Part shown: piece by piece, positions 26,576 through 36,205 of the stretch | How the letters are laid out: the number at the start of each line of letters is the position of its first letter | How positions within the stretch are numbered: the stretch's first letter is position 1 | DNA from: a virus | IMG/VR virus record: IMGVR_UViG_3300036770_007416 | Coordinates: 1 to 63,136 of that record | DNA: 63,136 bases | Strand: one strand, 5' to 3' | The notes under the pieces: generated by a model | The model's input: the letters and a program-made list of their open reading frames with translations, nothing else | Told to the model about the DNA's origin: nothing | Database searches by the model: none | Translations under genes and position numbers: made by a program

Positions 26576-26880
26576 TAGAAGTTCGGATAAGTTTTGAATT
26601 TGTTGTATTTGTTGATTTTGATATCATCTTTTCTTTCCGCAACGTCCAATGCAGTTCCTGCTTTGTCGTTGTATACATCCAAGTACACACCAGTTCCACG
26701 ACCCATGTTATCACCATCGGCCAATGCTTGTGTGTTATTTACCCCATACTCATCAGCCCCTTGTTGAAAATCGTTTCGGGTAATCAAACGCTTTCTTTCT
26801 ATGTCAGCAATTGCTGTGAGAGTGTTTTGTTCACTTTGACTCAAATCAAGAGGTTCGTAAACATTAGGATTGTTAGCCAT
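26575..26880 (-). CDS. hypothetical protein, 101 aa
   Basis: Not recognised. Hydrophilic, rich in Asn and Asp, with a helical first half and a C-terminal basic stretch (KINKYNKFKTY). It is placed between the WYL-like gene (1 nt overlap) and the next small gene (1 nt gap), so it is translated as part of a compact set of five. Small size and composition fit a minor virion protein. Confidence 0.6.
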   Translation of the reverse strand: MANNPNVYEPLDLSQSEQNTLTAIADIERKRLITRNDFQQGADEYGVNNTQALADGDNMGRGTGVYLDVYNDKAGTALDVAERKDDIKINKYNKFKTYPNF

Positions 26881-26881
26881 A

Positions 26882-27370
26882 TTAAATTTTTGAAATTAAT
26901 TCGTTTATCCGTTTAAGACTTTCAACAACTGTGTGTTCAAAAGTTGCTGTGGCATGTTTTTGAGAAGTGCGTTTGTGTTCCTTAGAAGGTCTCACCAAAT
27001 TTTTTACGTTAGTTTTCAAATCTTTAGATTGTATTGTTGGGTCTTCAATTTGAGTTACTTGTTGATTATTTGTTGTGTTGTTTCTCATATTATTGAGAGT
27101 GTTGTTAACCCATGTTCTCATTAGTACTCCACCATTCAAAATAAAGGAAGGGTCATTGGGCTTACCTTGATAGGTATCAAAAAAATTTTTTATTCTTTTA
27201 AGTTGTTTGTAGGTAATCTTTTCTTGGTTTTGTAATTCTTGATTCCTTTTGTATCCTTCTGTATTCTGTGGTGCAGTTTTCATTTGAGCAAATGAATTTC
27301 TCAAATGTTGCTTTATGTCATTTGGTATTACAACTTCACCTGAACTGGTGTTATAAAGATTACTATTCAT
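26882..27370 (-). CDS. hypothetical protein, 162 aa
   Basis: No family recognised. Asn-, Gln- and Lys-rich. The centre has a helix pair (TYKQLKRIKNFFDTYQG) followed by an Asn/Thr-rich linker, and the C-terminus has a helix starting at FEHTVVESLKRI. The central part resembles small DNA-packaging or capsid-associated proteins only in composition. It overlaps the upstream gene by 8 nt. Confidence 0.6.
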   Translation of the reverse strand: MNSNLYNTSSGEVVIPNDIKQHLRNSFAQMKTAPQNTEGYKRNQELQNQEKITYKQLKRIKNFFDTYQGKPNDPSFILNGGVLMRTWVNNTLNNMRNNTTNNQQVTQIEDPTIQSKDLKTNVKNLVRPSKEHKRTSQKHATATFEHTVVESLKRINELISKI

Positions 27371-28160
27371 CTGAAGAATTGATTAGATTGTTTGGGTTTT
27401 CCTTATCTGAAATTTTACTAATTAAGTCCAAGATTTCTCCTTTGGTCATAACCTCAGATTTTTTTGTTTTGTCAACAAAATCTTTTTTCATTTTTTTACC
27501 CACGAGTATGTCCTCAATAATTTTTGCCATTTGCTCCCTTTGGAGTTTTTTCATTGCCTCTTTTTCTTGAAGACGGATTCTCATGTCACTTCCCTTTTTT
27601 TTCTTTTCTTGAGAAATTTTTGGGTCTTTACCAAATTCAATCGCCCTTTCAACAGGATTATCAACACCCATTTTTTCAAGTGTTTTGACTGTCTCCTCAG
27701 GTGACATGTCTTTTGTTTCTTCATATCCAAAAGCTGCTGACATGTCTTCTTCTTTTACTTCTGATTCTGAATAATAAGTTCTACCACCTCTATAAGACCA
27801 TGCTAAGTAATTACCTGGTTGCGTTGTGGCTTGAACCGTTTGGTCCATAGTCTTTCTTGGTGTTAATCTTGGGTCGAGGATGGGAATGTTCGAATTTGAT
27901 AATGTTCCGTCAGAATTAACCAATTCTTCGATTTCTCCTTTTACCTCTTCTTTTGATTTCTTCTTTTTTGATTTGACCAATTTTTCGAGGTGTGACTTTA
28001 GTGCTTCGATTTTGTCCTTGGGCACTTTTACATAGTCATCTTTCTTTCTTGCCTCGGTCAGAGTATTGGCAACGGAAAACCATAGGTGTCCTCCATCCTT
28101 TTTTTCTCTAAGAAGGAAGTAATAATTTGAACCGAAATATTCCTCGTTTAATTTCAGCAT
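27363..28160 (-). CDS. hypothetical Lys-rich protein, 265 aa
   Basis: The N-terminal 40 residues are compact (NYYFLLREKKDGGHLWFSV), followed by a strongly basic helix with a run of lysines near 62-70 and a charged linker. Residues about 170-265 are highly charged and likely coiled-coil. It is the first gene of the minus-strand set, reading away from the large fibre gene. A TATTTAT box lies 12 nt before its ATG, back to back with the box of the fibre gene. Function unknown; probably virion or assembly-related. Confidence 0.65.
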   Translation of the reverse strand: MLKLNEEYFGSNYYFLLREKKDGGHLWFSVANTLTEARKKDDYVKVPKDKIEALKSHLEKLVKSKKKKSKEEVKGEIEELVNSDGTLSNSNIPILDPRLTPRKTMDQTVQATTQPGNYLAWSYRGGRTYYSESEVKEEDMSAAFGYEETKDMSPEETVKTLEKMGVDNPVERAIEFGKDPKISQEKKKKGSDMRIRLQEKEAMKKLQREQMAKIIEDILVGKKMKKDFVDKTKKSEVMTKGEILDLISKISDKENPNNLINSSDE

Positions 28161-28172
28161 GTTTTTTTATCT

Positions 28173-28179
28173 ATAAATA
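28173..28179 (-). promoter_or_regulatory. TATTTAT box, gene 27363-28160
   Basis: Context GAGTATTTATAG, 12 nt before the ATG. Forms a divergent pair with the plus-strand box at 28193, 13 nt away. Confidence 0.45.
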
Positions 28180-28192
28180 CTCAAGAGAAAGG

Positions 28193-28199
28193 TATTTAT
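28193..28199 (+). promoter_or_regulatory. TATTTAT box, giant fibre gene
   Basis: Context AGGTATTTATCA, 9 nt before the ATG at 28209. Confidence 0.45.
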
Positions 28200-28208
28200 C
28201 ATTAGTTT

Positions 28209-31200
28209 ATGGCATACCAAAATATCAATCAGTACAATTATAGGAAGATTGGCCTGAAACCCGTCAATGAAATTTTAGATTTCTGTTTGGCAGATGATGC
28301 TCGGGATTTCAACCAAGAAGTTATTTTTTCGCCACTTTTGATTGCGGAGAATGATGGAAATAGGATGCCTTTTAATTTTGATTTTAATTCTACAGGTACA
28401 ACCATATCTCCTGTACGACATGAGTTTTTATACGACACAATTGTTTCTCAAAATTATTACAATCCATCAGATATCGACCCGAATTTTTGTGCAAAAACCA
28501 CTGAGATTTGTGACGTTGGTTTAACAGGTATCGACAATGGATTAACAAAAGAAATGTCGGGTATTACAATGACCGCATACACAGGTCTTTATACCACAAC
28601 AGCCGAAACTTTTAATAGATACATCTACGACAGAAGGTTCAAGATGCACCCAATCTCAGGAAACACCACACCTCAAAATCGTTTGTGGAATGACAATTCT
28701 TATTCTTACGGGCTTTCTTATGTAAATGCTGGTGGTGACATCGGAACAGTTGCTCAACTTAACGGTGGATTTTATCAAGGTTTTTACAAGCTTCAAGGTT
28801 ATGACTACCAAGTATTCCCAACTCGTATGAGTCAAGGGTGGACGGTAGAAATGATGTTGAAATATAGGTTTACTGGTGATACAAACGTTGGACTCAACGC
28901 TCGTTATCCTGAAAACAAAGGTATTTTCTTTTTCTTAGGAACAAGAGCGGAAAACAAATTTTATCACTATGCCGATGGCCACCCGTCTTCTGACACAGGT
29001 TACACACGAGTAACTTCAGGACTTACTTGTATGCACACTTGTGGGTGTTCTGTAACGGGAGGTACAGGTGCTGATTGTATTCCTGTCTACCAACCATCAG
29101 GTGTAACATCATCGAATTGTAATTGTGGTTGTCCGTGTAGTTGTTCCACTCAAGCATCTGTCAAGGAATTAGACCCATTATATGATGGAGTATCAAACGC
29201 TATGTCGATACGTTTTAGTGGTGATACTGGTAATCCAAGAGTTTGTGTAAAAGAATATCTAATCACGGGAAGCTGTATCCCATCAGGAACTTGTTTGACA
29301 GGGACTAGTTTTGTGACAGGAGTTACAACCGTTGAGTGGTGTTCGACTCGTGGTATTTTTGAAGATTGTAAATTTACCCCCTACATTAATTTGGAACACT
29401 GGGTTCAGATTGATGCGGTGTTTGAACGGAACGCCTACTTGGATTGTAAAGACCTTGATTATTTGGGGGGTTTAGGTCAAATAGAACAAGAGGTCTTCAC
29501 TGCCACATCGGCCAATAATAGTATCAGTTTAGTAACTGACCCAATTACTCACGAAGAAGGATATTCGGGATACAAACCAGCCAAAACAACACAGGTTGAA
29601 ATCACCGACTTGTGGTTGGAGGAAAGGAAATACAGACTCGGGACTCTGAAAATTTTCGTCAACGGTAAACTCCTTATGGTCTGTGAAGACTTTGAGGAAA
29701 TTATACCAAGACCTCTTAACACATACAAGGAGAGACAAGTTGGTGTTCCATTTAATATTTCGATTGGTGGAGGAACACAAGGACTAAAAGACAACTTAAC
29801 TTTTTCAGGTGGATGTCCTCCTGAAATTTCGGAAATAGTCTATCAACAAGACCCCGAGTGTCTGACAACTGAAGATTTGGATAATACAATTTATTCAGGA
29901 CTGTCAACAAACATTTACCTCGAAGAAATTTTCGGAGGTAGTTTTATCGGAGCCATCAGTGCATTCAGAATGTATGTTGACCCATTAGATGCCTCTGAGG
30001 TTAAACACAACTTCAGACTGCTTCAAAACAAATATGGACTTCTTGACCCTGATTGTCCGAACTGTGCTATTATTGTTCCCGCGAATGACCTCACTTATCT
30101 TGTTATTCCTGACGAAGATTTAGTTTATTTAATCATTCCTGATGATGATTTGGGTTACATTTTGATTCCTGAAAACGACTTAACATATGAAGAGTTGTTA
30201 GGGAATATTGTTGATGTGCAGTCTAATTATTCTCAGGGGTCGATTGTTGGAGATTTTTCTGCAGTTGGTAGTAGAGTTTTCGATGTACCAACAACCATCA
30301 GTTTCACAGTACAACTTGACACACTTACGGGGTCTCCAATAAATGAGGAGGTCAATATCTTTATAGATACGGGTGAGATTTCGGGAACAACTTCTAATGA
30401 AGTCGGTGGTAATTACCGTGATTTGTCTCTTTCGGGTTCTTACTTAAGTCTTAGCGCAAATACTTCAGGTCAGAGTATTAATATTTTCTCATTTACTACA
30501 GGTATAACTTTCGAAGTTCTTGAGACGGTTACTCCAACCCCAACGGTTACAAACACGCAAACTCCAACTAACACGCCTTCAAACACCCCATCAGTAACAA
30601 CTACTCAGACCCAAACAAATACTCCATCAAATAGCCAAACACCAACTAACACACCTTCGAACACACCATCGGGTACTGTAACTCCAACTCAGACCGCAAC
30701 AACTACAATGACACCAACCCCGAGTGCGACAGTTGGGTTGACACCAACCGCAACTGAATCACCAACACCAACTCAGACATTAACTCCAACAAATACTGAA
30801 ACGCCAACAAATACCCCGAGCGAAACACCAACAAATACTCCAACCTCAACTTTTACTCAAACCCCAACTCAAACTTCAACTGAAACCCCAACTAACACAC
30901 CCACATCCACAAACACTGAAACTCCAACCGAGACTCCTACGAATACACCAACTGAGAACCCAACAAATACACCAACCCATACGGCAACTCCAACTCCAAC
31001 ACCAACTTTACCGAATGAAGGATTCTTACTTCAAGAAAATTTGTTTATGATTCTTCAAGATGATGGTTACGGAATTTTGATTGAACCAATTCAAGCAACA
31101 CCCACGCTGACTCCAACACACACTCAAACACCAACACCAACTGTTGGGACAGTGACAATTGAGTTAGAAGGTGAATATTCACCTGGGTCAATTAATGCTC

Positions 31201-32966
31201 TTTACATTGCAACAGCAAACACAACATTGGATTCGGATGTTGAAATATTTTTTGTTGATGTATTAGGTACAACAACAGGTTCTCCAATTTCTCTGAGCGG
31301 TTCCGTTATTATAACTTCAGGTTCAAGTGTTGGAACGAGTTATTATACAATTGCCGGTGATTACGCTGAATTAAACAAAGTTTCAAACTTTAATGAAATT
31401 ACTTATGAAGTTACTGGCTCAAGCATAAATGTTCAAGTTAATACCAATTCTGTTTTTGATGTTACACCTACCCCAACAAACACATCTTCAATCACTCCAA
31501 CACCAACTATAACACCAAGTTCAAATATCGTAACTTCAGGTTTGATAATTCAACTTGATGCCAATAATACAACGAGTTACCCGGGTACAGGTACTTCAGT
31601 ATTCAATTTACAAAGTGGTTCATACACACACACATTAACAAATGCACCATTTACAATTTTGAATGGTATCAAATGTTTTGATTGTAATGGTCTCAGTACA
31701 ACAATTTCAGTTCCTAATGATACAGGTCCAATACTACCTACGACAGGCTATACTTACATAACTTGGGCAAGAATTAAAACAAGTTCTTCAACATACAGAA
31801 CTCTATTTAGAACCTTACCTTCGGACCACCCTATACTAGTTGATATTCTAACTGATAATTTAGGTTTTTGGAATAACGAGACCTCATCATTTACTGACTC
31901 GGGATATGATGTAACACCAATTGAAGACGTTTGGGTTCAATATACAGTTGTTGGTGATTCTTCAAGTAGTATATTCTACATTAATGGTGCACAAGTTGGG
32001 ACTGTTGCTTTGGGGGCGGGTGGAAATACCCATTGGGCTTGGGGTTCAATTGTTGGACAACCTTTCGGATATGTTGCTAACATGTATTTTTACAACAGAA
32101 AACTTTCCTTGGGTGAAATTACACAACAATACGATTTCTTAGCACCAAGATTTGTTGAACCATCTCCAACACCTACCAACACTCCCACTAACACTAATAC
32201 CCCTACTGTTACACCAACAACATCCCCTACGGTTACCCCAACAATTACACCAACACCATCATCAACACCTGCGATTGTAACAAATAATTTACAATTCTAT
32301 GTTTCACCTGAAAGTTACATTGGTTCAGGAACTGTTTGGAATTCCTCCGCTGGTTCAACAGATGCGACTTTATCAGGAAGTCCCACATACAACGTATTGA
32401 GTGGATTCACATTTGACGGTAGTACTTCTTATGGTAGAATACCAAGTGTGAATGGAGTCACGAATTTTACAAACACACAACAATATACTGTCGAAGTGTG
32501 GTTTAATCCTTCAAATGGACAACCAAACTCAGGTGAAGCGGAATTGTTGGAGAAGTGGAATTTGAATAACGAATCAAGATACCCATATACTATTAGATTT
32601 AATGAAGGGGGTAGTAGTATGTTAGTTGCTGTTTTTGATGGTACAGGTCCAGGTTTCCGTAACGTTTCAGTTTCTGGTTTCCCTGTAAACACATGGAGAC
32701 AGATTGTTGCGGTATTTGATTTTGTCGCTGGAACCCTCACAGTTTATAATAACGGTGTTTCGGGTGGTTCAACTAGTTTAGTTGGTGTGGGACAAGTAAG
32801 TAACACAAGTCCTGTAGGTATTGCGGGTAGAGTCGCTCAAGGTACAGGGGCTTTGCAAGTTCCATTCAAAGGTACCGTCGGAATTATAAGAATATACAAT
32901 GCACCATTGACGGCGTTTCAAGTTTTACAAAACTTCAATGCCGATAAAACCAAATACGGACTCTAA
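28209..32966 (+). CDS. giant mucin-like fibre/adhesin with LamG-like domains, 1585 aa
   Basis: A modular virion adhesin. Residues 1 to about 620 look like a beta-sandwich lectin-like region with a Cys-rich insert near 272-315 (CNCGCPCSC). At 626-661 lie three and a half 10-residue acidic repeats. A beta domain follows (about 668-770), then a long Thr/Pro tract (about 774-934), a second beta domain (about 980-1080), short Thr/Pro linkers, and two LamG/ConA-like domains (about 1105-1315 and 1360-1585) with VWFNPS and [10 protein letters not shown] segments typical of LamG. The C-terminal lectin domains probably bind a surface sugar. The first of the plus-strand fibre genes, with a promoter-like box 9 nt upstream. 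Tail-fibre location is inference. Confidence 0.8.
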   Translation: MAYQNINQYNYRKIGLKPVNEILDFCLADDARDFNQEVIFSPLLIAENDGNRMPFNFDFNSTGTTISPVRHEFLYDTIVSQNYYNPSDIDPNFCAKTTEICDVGLTGIDNGLTKEMSGITMTAYTGLYTTTAETFNRYIYDRRFKMHPISGNTTPQNRLWNDNSYSYGLSYVNAGGDIGTVAQLNGGFYQGFYKLQGYDYQVFPTRMSQGWTVEMMLKYRFTGDTNVGLNARYPENKGIFFFLGTRAENKFYHYADGHPSSDTGYTRVTSGLTCMHTCGCSVTGGTGADCIPVYQPSGVTSSNCNCGCPCSCSTQASVKELDPLYDGVSNAMSIRFSGDTGNPRVCVKEYLITGSCIPSGTCLTGTSFVTGVTTVEWCSTRGIFEDCKFTPYINLEHWVQIDAVFERNAYLDCKDLDYLGGLGQIEQEVFTATSANNSISLVTDPITHEEGYSGYKPAKTTQVEITDLWLEERKYRLGTLKIFVNGKLLMVCEDFEEIIPRPLNTYKERQVGVPFNISIGGGTQGLKDNLTFSGGCPPEISEIVYQQDPECLTTEDLDNTIYSGLSTNIYLEEIFGGSFIGAISAFRMYVDPLDASEVKHNFRLLQNKYGLLDPDCPNCAIIVPANDLTYLVIPDEDLVYLIIPDDDLGYILIPENDLTYEELLGNIVDVQSNYSQGSIVGDFSAVGSRVFDVPTTISFTVQLDTLTGSPINEEVNIFIDTGEISGTTSNEVGGNYRDLSLSGSYLSLSANTSGQSINIFSFTTGITFEVLETVTPTPTVTNTQTPTNTPSNTPSVTTTQTQTNTPSNSQTPTNTPSNTPSGTVTPTQTATTTMTPTPSATVGLTPTATESPTPTQTLTPTNTETPTNTPSETPTNTPTSTFTQTPTQTSTETPTNTPTSTNTETPTETPTNTPTENPTNTPTHTATPTPTPTLPNEGFLLQENLFMILQDDGYGILIEPIQATPTLTPTHTQTPTPTVGTVTIELEGEYSPGSINALYIATANTTLDSDVEIFFVDVLGTTTGSPISLSGSVIITSGSSVGTSYYTIAGDYAELNKVSNFNEITYEVTGSSINVQVNTNSVFDVTPTPTNTSSITPTPTITPSSNIVTSGLIIQLDANNTTSYPGTGTSVFNLQSGSYTHTLTNAPFTILNGIKCFDCNGLSTTISVPNDTGPILPTTGYTYITWARIKTSSSTYRTLFRTLPSDHPILVDILTDNLGFWNNETSSFTDSGYDVTPIEDVWVQYTVVGDSSSSIFYINGAQVGTVALGAGGNTHWAWGSIVGQPFGYVANMYFYNRKLSLGEITQQYDFLAPRFVEPSPTPTNTPTNTNTPTVTPTTSPTVTPTITPTPSSTPAIVTNNLQFYVSPESYIGSGTVWNSSAGSTDATLSGSPTYNVLSGFTFDGSTSYGRIPSVNGVTNFTNTQQYTVEVWFNPSNGQPNSGEAELLEKWNLNNESRYPYTIRFNEGGSSMLVAVFDGTGPGFRNVSVSGFPVNTWRQIVAVFDFVAGTLTVYNNGVSGGSTSLVGVGQVSNTSPVGIAGRVAQGTGALQVPFKGTVGIIRIYNAPLTAFQVLQNFNADKTKYGL
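30084..30191 (+). repeat. 30-bp coding repeats, acidic 10-residue unit
   Basis: Three full units and a partial one encode [10 protein letters not shown]-like decapeptides ([36 protein letters not shown]) in the giant fibre protein. The alternating acidic pair and Tyr-hydrophobic strand would form a small stacked beta structure, perhaps metal-binding. Confidence 0.8.
30529..31010 (+). repeat. long Thr/Pro-rich tract in giant fibre gene
   Basis: About 160 codons in which Thr alternates with Pro, Asn, Gln, Glu or Ser ([10 protein letters not shown]-like). Low complexity at both DNA and protein level; the largest such tract of this gene. Shorter ones lie at about 31099-31145, 31462-31530 and 32158-32276, each linking two folded domains. 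Confidence 0.9.
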
Positions 32967-32973
32967 TATTTAT
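32967..32973 (+). promoter_or_regulatory. TATTTAT box, gene 32982-33623
   Basis: Begins on the base after the TAA stop of the giant fibre gene; 8 nt before the next ATG. Confidence 0.4.
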
Positions 32974-32981
32974 AAAATAAA

Positions 32982-33623
32982 ATGCCAAATTTACCCATAT
33001 CCCAATTACCTGACATCTCAACTTCGAGTGCTGGAAGACTTATCTCAACAGGAGAATTTGCCGTTGCCCAAGATGGTACAACATATAAAGTTCCAAGTTC
33101 AGGTCTAAACCCCTATCCTGTTGTTTACGGATTGTTTTCTCAAACAGGAAATAGTGTAACCGTAAGTGGTACTACTTCAGAAACGACAATATTGGGAAGT
33201 GGAACCGGAACACTGAGTGTACCTGCAAATGGTTTTTCAGTTGGTGATAGTTTTCAGTGTATTATCGGTGGAATTTTGGACAATACAAATGATACTCTAA
33301 CAATCAGACTGAAGACTGGCTCTGTTATTCTTGCTGAGAGTAGCGCTTTTGACCCATCATCAGATGAAGATATTTTCTTTATGAACGTATACTTTACAAT
33401 AAGGGCAATCGGTACCACGGGTGTTGCATCAATATCAACTCATGGAAATTTCCAAGTAGTTAAAGGTAACGGACAAGTTTATGGGACCGCGTTTCAAACA
33501 ATAAATAATTCCACTTTCGACACCACAATTCCAAATACTTTGGATATTACAGTTCAATTTAGCAGTGATAACCCATTGAATTTGATTTATAGTGATTTAT
33601 TTGTTTTGAACAAGATATTTTAA
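32982..33623 (+). CDS. fibre/tail accessory protein, 213 aa
   Basis: The N-terminus (PNLPISQLPDIS, then GEFAVAQDGTTYKV) is the short attachment pattern found at the start of many phage tail and fibre proteins. The rest is beta-rich, with GTGTLSVPANGFSVGDSF near 75-92, a motif I know from phage fibre and receptor-binding tips with a jelly-roll or TNF-like fold. No Thr/Pro tract, unlike its neighbours. It starts 15 nt after the giant fibre gene and has its own TATTTAT box. It may be the knob or a cap of the fibre. Confidence 0.72.
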   Translation: MPNLPISQLPDISTSSAGRLISTGEFAVAQDGTTYKVPSSGLNPYPVVYGLFSQTGNSVTVSGTTSETTILGSGTGTLSVPANGFSVGDSFQCIIGGILDNTNDTLTIRLKTGSVILAESSAFDPSSDEDIFFMNVYFTIRAIGTTGVASISTHGNFQVVKGNGQVYGTAFQTINNSTFDTTIPNTLDITVQFSSDNPLNLIYSDLFVLNKIF

Positions 33624-33641
33624 TTTCTTAACAAAAACCTC

Positions 33642-34208
33642 ATGTCTTGTTTATACTACAGAATAACCAATTATAATTCCATCCAAGATGGTTATTATAA
33701 GTGGACAGGTTGTACTGGTAGTGTAAACATTACTCAAATATCCCCTTTATTTTCTGAAAGTATTTGTGCAGAATCAATTACAGTTGAGTTGTATGGTGCA
33801 CCTTTGACAATAGTTAATATGGGTCCTTGTCCATCTTCAACACCAACACCCACGGTTTCACCTTCAGTCACTCCAACAGTGAGTCTTAGTGCGACTCCAA
33901 CGACACAAACCCCCACACCAACAAATACTGTTACACCATCTGTAACCCCTTCTCCCGTTTATGTGAGAAATTTGAGAACGGGTGGATATTTTCAAGATGT
34001 CTGTCAACAAATAAATCAATTTGGTGGGTTTGCCGCTAACGTCACGGTGTATTCAACAAAACCATTCAACCAATTAACAGTCGGAGACCATGTATTTGGT
34101 AACCGAGAGTTAACGATACCACCAATCGGAGCAAACTTTACAATTTCTGATGGGGTAAAAATTATTCAGATAAGTGGAACACTAATAATCAATACCGGTG
34201 TTTGTTGA
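33642..34208 (+). CDS. mucin-like virion protein with Cys module, 188 aa
   Basis: Three parts are seen: an N-terminal Cys-containing domain (residues 1-64, starting MSCLYYRITNYNS) shared with the protein at 36206; a Thr/Pro/Ser tract (about 65-105); and a C-terminal module (about 107-188) with VC and a final GVC. The C-terminal module is the simplest copy of the ~80-residue unit repeated in the next two genes. It has no own promoter-like box in the 18-nt gap, so it is likely co-transcribed with its neighbour. Function: fibre or decoration, by inference. Confidence 0.72.
   Translation: MSCLYYRITNYNSIQDGYYKWTGCTGSVNITQISPLFSESICAESITVELYGAPLTIVNMGPCPSSTPTPTVSPSVTPTVSLSATPTTQTPTPTNTVTPSVTPSPVYVRNLRTGGYFQDVCQQINQFGGFAANVTVYSTKPFNQLTVGDHVFGNRELTIPPIGANFTISDGVKIIQISGTLIINTGVC
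33835..33955 (+). repeat. Thr/Pro/Ser tract in gene 33642-34208
   Basis: About 40 codons of the TPTVSPSVTPT type joining the N-terminal domain to the Cys module. Ser and Val are more common here than in the other tracts. Confidence 0.85.
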
Positions 34209-34232
34209 TAAAAACTAATTCGAGATTTTGAG

Positions 34233-34239
34233 TATTTAT
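34233..34239 (+). promoter_or_regulatory. TATTTAT box, gene 34244-36142
   Basis: Context AGTATTTATTG, 4 nt before the ATG; another candidate for a leaderless message. Confidence 0.4.
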
Positions 34240-34243
34240 TGTT

Positions 34244-36142
34244 ATGGCTTTAGGTATAAGAATTTTAAGTGAAAATTTAAGCGGACAAACTGTTAACGTT
34301 ACTTACTTACCATCTTCAGGTGGAACAATCGATTTGGGTACTCAAGTTATCCCGTTCAATTACTTAAGTTCTTACTACTTTGGACTCTACGAGGTTTACT
34401 CACCAACATATGGATATACCTACACCTTGGAAGTACCAGGTCCATCACCTTCTCCTACGCCCACTTCAACAGCAACACCAACGCCAACGCCAAGTGTAAC
34501 GGTAACAAATACACCAACAGGAACGCCAACATCAACACCTTCAACAACACCAACTAATACTCCAACTGAAACCTCAACACCCACACCGAGTCCTTCAAGA
34601 GCTACGTTCTTGGTATATTCGGGTACATCGGCCATCGATGCTTGTGAAAGAATTGTATCTACGGTACTTTACGGAGACAACAGTCAATTTGATTTGAACA
34701 CCCAATTCTTCAACACACCAACAGGACCATCAACAATTGATTTAACAGGATATTACAGTTATAACTCGTTGATTGTTGAATTGAACTCTTTGGGTGTGGA
34801 GATAGGTGGCTACAGTATTTGTCCTACAGTAACAAGTACAGTTACACCAACTCAAACTGAGACGCCAACACAGACCCCATCACAAACGCCAACACAAACG
34901 ATTACTCAAACACCAACAAGAACACAGACTCCAACACCTTCAATAAATTACTATACGTATTTTGTTGGTTCAGGTTCAACTTTTGATGATGCATGTTATA
35001 ACTTTGTGGGTTCACCATTCAACATTTATGCACCTTTATCTGCGGGTATCGGACCAAACGTGTTCGAAATTGTTTATGAAACAGGTGGTAATCCACCAAC
35101 AAACCCAGTTGGGGACGGATTCTATTCTAATGGAATCTACGTATTTGAAGTAAGCGGAGGTCAAGGTGAAATTATTTTCTTGGACCCAAATGGTTGTTTA
35201 GATGCACCAACACAAACACCAACTCAGACTCAGACTCAGACTCCAACAAACACTCAGACTCCAACACAAACTCAAACACCGACTAATACTTCAACACAAA
35301 CACCGACAGCAACACAACCAAATAGAACTGCCTTTAGCGTATACAGTGGTACATCAATTATCGAATCTTGTTCTGAGGTTAATACCCCAGTGACAGTATA
35401 TGGTAACAATTCAGTATGGGGAGATGTCACCGCAATTTTGAATGTACCTACAGGTCCCGCAACGATTGACATGACAGGGTTCTATAATTTCGGAGGAATT
35501 TCAATCGAAGTTGATTCCACGGGACAGTTGGTTTCGGCCTCTTTATGTATAACTCAAACACCAACACATACACCAACTCCGACAACAACACCATCTGAAA
35601 CACCAACTCAAACACCTACCGAAACTCCGACAAATACCCCGTCTGAGACACCAACTCAAACACCTACAGAAACACCTACCGAAACTCCGACAAATACCCC
35701 CTCTGAAACACAAACTCAAACACCTACGGGAACACCTACAGAAACCCCAACTCAGACACCAACAGAAACACCCACGGGAACACCTACAGGAACCCCAACG
35801 CCAACTCCGACAATACCAGCTACAGTCCAAATTAAAAACGAAAATACTAATGGTGCAATTATAAATTCTATTGGGGCCGCTGGTAATTGGGCATTCTCTC
35901 CCACTCCGTCTTTCCCTATTTTATTTGGAGAAACTGGTTTTAGTTATTTGACTCAAAATATTTTAAGTGGTGACATACTTACTTACGATATACAAGGAAC
36001 TAGCGGACCAACTTTTACTTTGACCATCCTGAAGAATGGTATCTTTGTAGATAGTATTACTAACACAGTTCCGTATGCAGACGCTTATGTATTTACAGAA
36101 AGTTTCTTGATAACGGATATATTAACAATAACTCTTACTTGA
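34244..36142 (+). CDS. mucin-like multi-module virion protein, 632 aa
   Basis: Beads on a string: an N-terminal beta domain (1-64), then Thr/Pro tract, Cys module 1 (about 119-192), tract, Cys module 2 (about 236-320), tract, Cys module 3 (about 360-433), a long tract (about 436-525) and a C-terminal beta domain (527-632). The modules share a central x-A-C or E-S-C and end with a Cys after a Gly/Ile strand, so each may hold one disulfide. The tracts alternate Thr with Pro, Gln, Asn or Glu, as in mucins. The TATTTAT box is only 4 nt before the ATG. Very likely a long extended fibre or decoration protein. Confidence 0.75.
   Translation: MALGIRILSENLSGQTVNVTYLPSSGGTIDLGTQVIPFNYLSSYYFGLYEVYSPTYGYTYTLEVPGPSPSPTPTSTATPTPTPSVTVTNTPTGTPTSTPSTTPTNTPTETSTPTPSPSRATFLVYSGTSAIDACERIVSTVLYGDNSQFDLNTQFFNTPTGPSTIDLTGYYSYNSLIVELNSLGVEIGGYSICPTVTSTVTPTQTETPTQTPSQTPTQTITQTPTRTQTPTPSINYYTYFVGSGSTFDDACYNFVGSPFNIYAPLSAGIGPNVFEIVYETGGNPPTNPVGDGFYSNGIYVFEVSGGQGEIIFLDPNGCLDAPTQTPTQTQTQTPTNTQTPTQTQTPTNTSTQTPTATQPNRTAFSVYSGTSIIESCSEVNTPVTVYGNNSVWGDVTAILNVPTGPATIDMTGFYNFGGISIEVDSTGQLVSASLCITQTPTHTPTPTTTPSETPTQTPTETPTNTPSETPTQTPTETPTETPTNTPSETQTQTPTGTPTETPTQTPTETPTGTPTGTPTPTPTIPATVQIKNENTNGAIINSIGAAGNWAFSPTPSFPILFGETGFSYLTQNILSGDILTYDIQGTSGPTFTLTILKNGIFVDSITNTVPYADAYVFTESFLITDILTITLT
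34438..34600 (+). repeat. Thr/Pro tract 1 of gene 34244-36142
   Basis: Links the N-terminal beta domain to Cys module 1. Further tracts of the same gene are at about 34837-34948 and 35206-35320, each about 37 codons, between modules. Confidence 0.88.
35551..35818 (+). repeat. Thr/Pro/Glu tract with 60-bp periodic DNA repeats
   Basis: About 90 codons ([16 protein letters not shown] type). At DNA level a 30-bp block is identical at 35611-35640 and 35671-35700, a 60-bp period, a sign of recent tandem duplication. Confidence 0.88.
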
Positions 36143-36182
36143 TGAATTTTTCCCGAAAAAACAAATTTAAGCTCAGGACTAA

Positions 36183-36189
36183 TATTTAT
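36183..36189 (+). promoter_or_regulatory. TATTTAT box, gene 36206-37414
   Basis: Context AATATTTATAA, 16 nt before the ATG, in the 63-nt gap between two mucin-like genes; the rest of the gap shows no structure. Confidence 0.4.
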
Positions 36190-36205
36190 AATATAAAAAA
36201 CAACA

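Noticed and set aside
35543-35830. Long minus-strand ORF rich in Cys, Trp, Arg and Ser opposite the Thr/Pro tract
   Set aside because: It is the antisense reading of a low-complexity repeat; similar shadows lie opposite the other tracts (36317-36526, 34420-34635). No gene-like start or context.
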